Source: Oscillospiraceae bacterium (lineage in GTDB: Bacteria > Bacillota > Clostridia > Oscillospirales > CAG-382). Taken from it: DNA of 64,000 nt. The notes under the pieces are model-generated. The model was not told where the DNA came from and ran no database searches. It saw only the letters and a list, made by a program, of their open reading frames with translations. The DNA lies in contig SVRF01000001.1 of assembly GCA_015064945.1 (NCBI GenBank), forward strand, positions 1-64,000, given 5' to 3'. Positions 61,592 to 64,000 of the stretch are shown here, piece after piece. The stretch's first letter is position 1; each line of letters begins with the position of its first letter. The position numbers were made by a program, and so were the translations under genes.

Positions 61592-64000
61592 TTACTTAGA
61601 TTCTTTGATTGCAGCCTGTGCGGCAGCAAGGCGAGCTACGGGCACTCTGAAGGGAGAGCAGGAAACGTAGTCAAGGCCTATCTTATGGCAGAACTCAACA
61701 GAAACGGGGTCGCCGCCGTGTTCGCCGCAGATGCCAACGTGAAGCTTGCTGTTTACGGGTTTGCCGAGAGCGATAGTGGTCTCCATAAGCTTACCAACGC
61801 CGCTTACGTCAAGCTTTGCAAAGGGATCGTTTTCAAATATCTTTGCATTGTAGTAGTAGTCAAGGAACTTACCTGCGTCATCACGGGAGAAGCCGTAGGT
61901 CATTTGTGTAAGGTCGTTGGTACCGAAGCAGAAGAAATCAGCCTCAGGAGCGATTTTATCAGCTGTAAGAGCCGCTCTGGGAATCTCTATCATAGTACCC
62001 ACTTCGTATTCAAGAGAGGCGCCTGCAGCTGCGATTTCGGCATCAGCAGTTTCAACAACTATTGCCTTAACAAACTTAAACTCGTTAACGTCGCCTACAA
62101 GGGGAATCATTATTTCGGGCTTAACGTTCCAAGTGGGATTTTCTTTTTGAACATTTATAGCTGCACGGATAACAGCCTTGGTCTGCATCTTTGCTATTTC
62201 GGGGTAGGTTACGGAAAGACGGCAACCTCTGTGACCCATCATGGGGTTAAACTCGTGGAGGGAAGCGATAATGTCCTTAATAGCCTGAACAGACTTGCCC
62301 TGTGCTTCTGCAAGCTTCCTTATGTCTTCTTCTTCGGTGGGAACAAACTCGTGAAGAGGAGGGTCGAGGAAGCGGATGGTAACGGGAGTGCCTTCCAAAG
62401 CCTTATAAAGCTCTTCAAAGTCTTTCTGCTGGATTGGAAGGATCTTATCGAGCGCTGCTTCTCTTTCAGCAACTGTGTCGGAGCAGATCATTTCACGGAA
62501 AGCGGCAATTCTGTCGGTTTCGAAGAACATATGCTCAGTTCTGCAAAGACCGATGCCTTCTGCGCCAAGCTCACGTGCCTTCTTTGCGTCTGCGGGAGTG
62601 TCTGCATTGGTGCGTACCTTCATTGTACGGTACTTGTCAGCCCAGTTCATTATTCTTTCAAATTCGCCTGCTATAGTTGCATCAACAGTGGGAATAATAC
62701 CGTCATAGATATAGCCGGTAGAACCGTCAAGAGAAATATAATCGCCTTCAACATAGGTCTTGCCTGCAAGAACAAACTTCTTGTTTTCTTCGTCCATCTT
62801 TATGTCGCCGCAACCGGAAACACAGCAAGTACCCATACCTCTTGCAACAACTGCCGCATGGGAGGTCATACCGCCGCGAACGGTAAGTATGCCCTGTGCC
62901 GCCATCATGCCCTCGATATCTTCGGGGGAGGTTTCAAGACGAACAAGTACAACCTTTTCGCCCTTTTCTGCCCACGCCTTAGCATCGTCAGCGGTGAATA
63001 CTATCTTACCGCAAGCCGCACCGGGAGATGCACCCAGGGCTTTGCTTACATACTTTGCTTCCTTAAGTGCCTTTGCATCAAACTGAGGATGCAAAAGGGT
63101 ATCAAGGTTTCTGGGGTCTATCATTGCAACAGCCTGCTTTTCGCTTATCATACCTTCGTCAACAAGGTCGCAAGCAATCTTAAGTGCCGCCTGTGCGGTA
63201 CGCTTACCGTTTCTGGTCTGCAACATAAAGAGTTTCTTATCTTCAATGGTAAACTCCATATCCTGCATATCTCTGTAATGGTCTTCAAGGGTGTTGCAAA
63301 TCTTAACGAATTGCGCATAAACCTCAGGCATAACCTCTTTAAGTTGATCTATCTTTTGAGGAGTGCGAACGCCCGCAACAACGTCTTCGCCCTGTGCATT
63401 CATAAGAAACTCGCCCATAAGCTTCTTTTCGCCTGTAGCGGGGTCACGGGTGAAAGCAACGCCTGTACCGGAAGTGTTACCCATATTGCCGAATACCATT
63501 TCCTGTACATTAACGGCGGTACCCCAAGAGTAGGGGATGTCGTTCTGGCGGCGGTAAACATTAGCTCTGTCGTTGTTCCAAGAACGGAAAACAGCCTTTA
63601 CAGCGGCCTTTAATTGAACACGAGGATCAGAGGGGAAATCTTCACCGATCTTAGCCTTGTATTCTGCCTTGAACTGGTTAGCCAACTCACGAAGGTCCTC
63701 GGCGGTAAGGTCAACGTCCTGAGTAACGCCCTTTTCTTCCTTCATTTTGTCGATAAGCTCTTCAAAATATTTTTTGCCGACTTCCATAACCACGTCGGAA
63801 AACATTTGTATAAATCTTCTGTAGCAGTCCCAAGCCCAGCGGGGGTTACCGGACTTAACGGCACGCGCTTCAACAACTTCTTCATTAAGACCAAGGTTGA
63901 GGATGGTATCCATCATACCGGGCATAGAAGCCCTTGCGCCGGAACGAACGGAAACGAGAAGGGGGTTCTCTTTATCGCCGAATTTTTTACCTGTTAAAGT
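61592..64000 (-). CDS. ppdK: Pyruvate phosphate dikinase, 5'-truncated by window end
   Basis: 802 residues of PPDK are visible; the frame is open to the window edge and the missing start lies beyond 64000. It begins within the ATP-grasp nucleotide-binding domain (SVRSGARASMPGMMDTILNLG). Next come the phosphohistidine swivel domain (GGMTSHAAVVARGMG, with the catalytic His) and the C-terminal PEP/pyruvate-binding TIM barrel (GHRGCRL, catalytic Cys in CGEHGGDP). It interconverts PEP and pyruvate with AMP/PPi, working in glycolysis or gluconeogenesis in anaerobes. An antisense frame of 642 codons opposite it is a shadow. Confidence 0.97.
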   Translation of the reverse strand, partial: TLTGKKFGDKENPLLVSVRSGARASMPGMMDTILNLGLNEEVVEARAVKSGNPRWAWDCYRRFIQMFSDVVMEVGKKYFEELIDKMKEEKGVTQDVDLTAEDLRELANQFKAEYKAKIGEDFPSDPRVQLKAAVKAVFRSWNNDRANVYRRQNDIPYSWGTAVNVQEMVFGNMGNTSGTGVAFTRDPATGEKKLMGEFLMNAQGEDVVAGVRTPQKIDQLKEVMPEVYAQFVKICNTLEDHYRDMQDMEFTIEDKKLFMLQTRNGKRTAQAALKIACDLVDEGMISEKQAVAMIDPRNLDTLLHPQFDAKALKEAKYVSKALGASPGAACGKIVFTADDAKAWAEKGEKVVLVRLETSPEDIEGMMAAQGILTVRGGMTSHAAVVARGMGTCCVSGCGDIKMDEENKKFVLAGKTYVEGDYISLDGSTGYIYDGIIPTVDATIAGEFERIMNWADKYRTMKVRTNADTPADAKKARELGAEGIGLCRTEHMFFETDRIAAFREMICSDTVAEREAALDKILPIQQKDFEELYKALEGTPVTIRFLDPPLHEFVPTEEEDIRKLAEAQGKSVQAIKDIIASLHEFNPMMGHRGCRLSVTYPEIAKMQTKAVIRAAINVQKENPTWNVKPEIMIPLVGDVNEFKFVKAIVVETADAEIAAAGASLEYEVGTMIEIPRAALTADKIAPEADFFCFGTNDLTQMTYGFSRDDAGKFLDYYYNAKIFENDPFAKLDVSGVGKLMETTIALGKPVNSKLHVGICGEHGGDPVSVEFCHKIGLDYVSCSPFRVPVARLAAAQAAIKESK

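Noticed and set aside
61685-63613. A 642-codon open frame antisense to ppdK
   Set aside because: It lies fully opposite a conserved enzyme gene, has no ribosome site and reads as low-complexity Cys/Phe/Asn-rich sequence. It results from the gene's codon bias avoiding TTA, CTA and TCA in frame.

Overview
The window looks like chromosome of a spore-forming member of the Clostridia (Firmicutes), probably a gut or anaerobic-digester lineage near Oscillospirales, Christensenellales or Monoglobales; the exact taxon cannot be fixed by reading alone. The basis is the forespore genes spoVAC-spoVAD-spoVAE, HPr kinase, DnaD plus a DnaC-like loader, an RNase M5-like protein, a large Alu-type SRP RNA beside dnaX-ybaB-recR, pyruvate phosphate dikinase, a class B sortase and dockerin-bearing exported proteins. 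Sigma-A promoters are easy to read (TTGACA-17-TATAAT type). Most genes sit in tight, overlapping operons, with TTG or GTG starts where the ribosome binding site demands them.

Layout. 0-2.3 kb: the 3' end of a phenylacetate-CoA ligase gene, a tandem ACT protein and a lipoprotein. 2.4-5.6 kb (minus): tig-clpP-clpX. 5.8-9.0 kb: class B sortase (plus), converging on an acyl-CoA ligase/acyl carrier protein pair (minus). 9.2-11 kb: spoVAC-D-E. 11-15.6 kb: an accessory segment bracketed by two nearly identical hairpins. It holds a five-module secreted protein ending in a dockerin, an unknown membrane protein, a Ser/Glu-rich lipoprotein, and a small XRE regulator transcribed divergently across symmetric inverted repeats. 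15.6-18.4 kb (minus): recR, ybaB, dnaX and the SRP RNA. 18.5-26.5 kb (plus): DUF2812-like protein, mnmA, hprK, glcK, lon, engB, lysA. 26.5-28 kb (minus): an RluA-type pseudouridine synthase and a MazF with no visible antitoxin.

28.2-34.1 kb: a 1963-residue cell-wall protein with 15 InlB-like repeats and a TPATG sorting signal. 34.3-43.2 kb (plus): a degenerate PfkB-fold protein, murI, a DUF1934 protein, dnaD, a dnaC-like gene, rnhA, a 65-residue protein, a dockerin-tagged phosphodiester glycosidase and apbE. 43.2-51.1 kb (minus): alaS, HIT protein, comEC, holA, RNase M5-like, mtaB, ending at a terminator encoded inside apbE. 51.4-56.3 kb (plus): GHL10 glycosidase-like protein, PIG-L deacetylase-like protein and a TIM-barrel isomerase. 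56.4-57.8 kb: a three-gene operon of two tiny membrane proteins and an anchored PstS-like protein. 57.9-64 kb: sstT, a cytidine-deaminase-like gene, YgjV-like, DMT transporter, a 100-residue protein and most of ppdK.

Recurring themes are protein quality control (tig, ClpXP, Lon), replication and RNA maintenance, and an exported glycan- and surface-directed set (sortase and TPATG substrate, two matching dockerins, discoidin-like and InlB-like modules, Ser/Glu linkers). The least familiar parts are the 11-15.6 kb segment, the PfkB-fold protein that lacks its catalytic motif, ComEC with an eroded metallo-beta-lactamase domain, and the 56.4-57.8 kb operon. No CRISPR array, transposase, integrase, tRNA or rRNA gene was seen.
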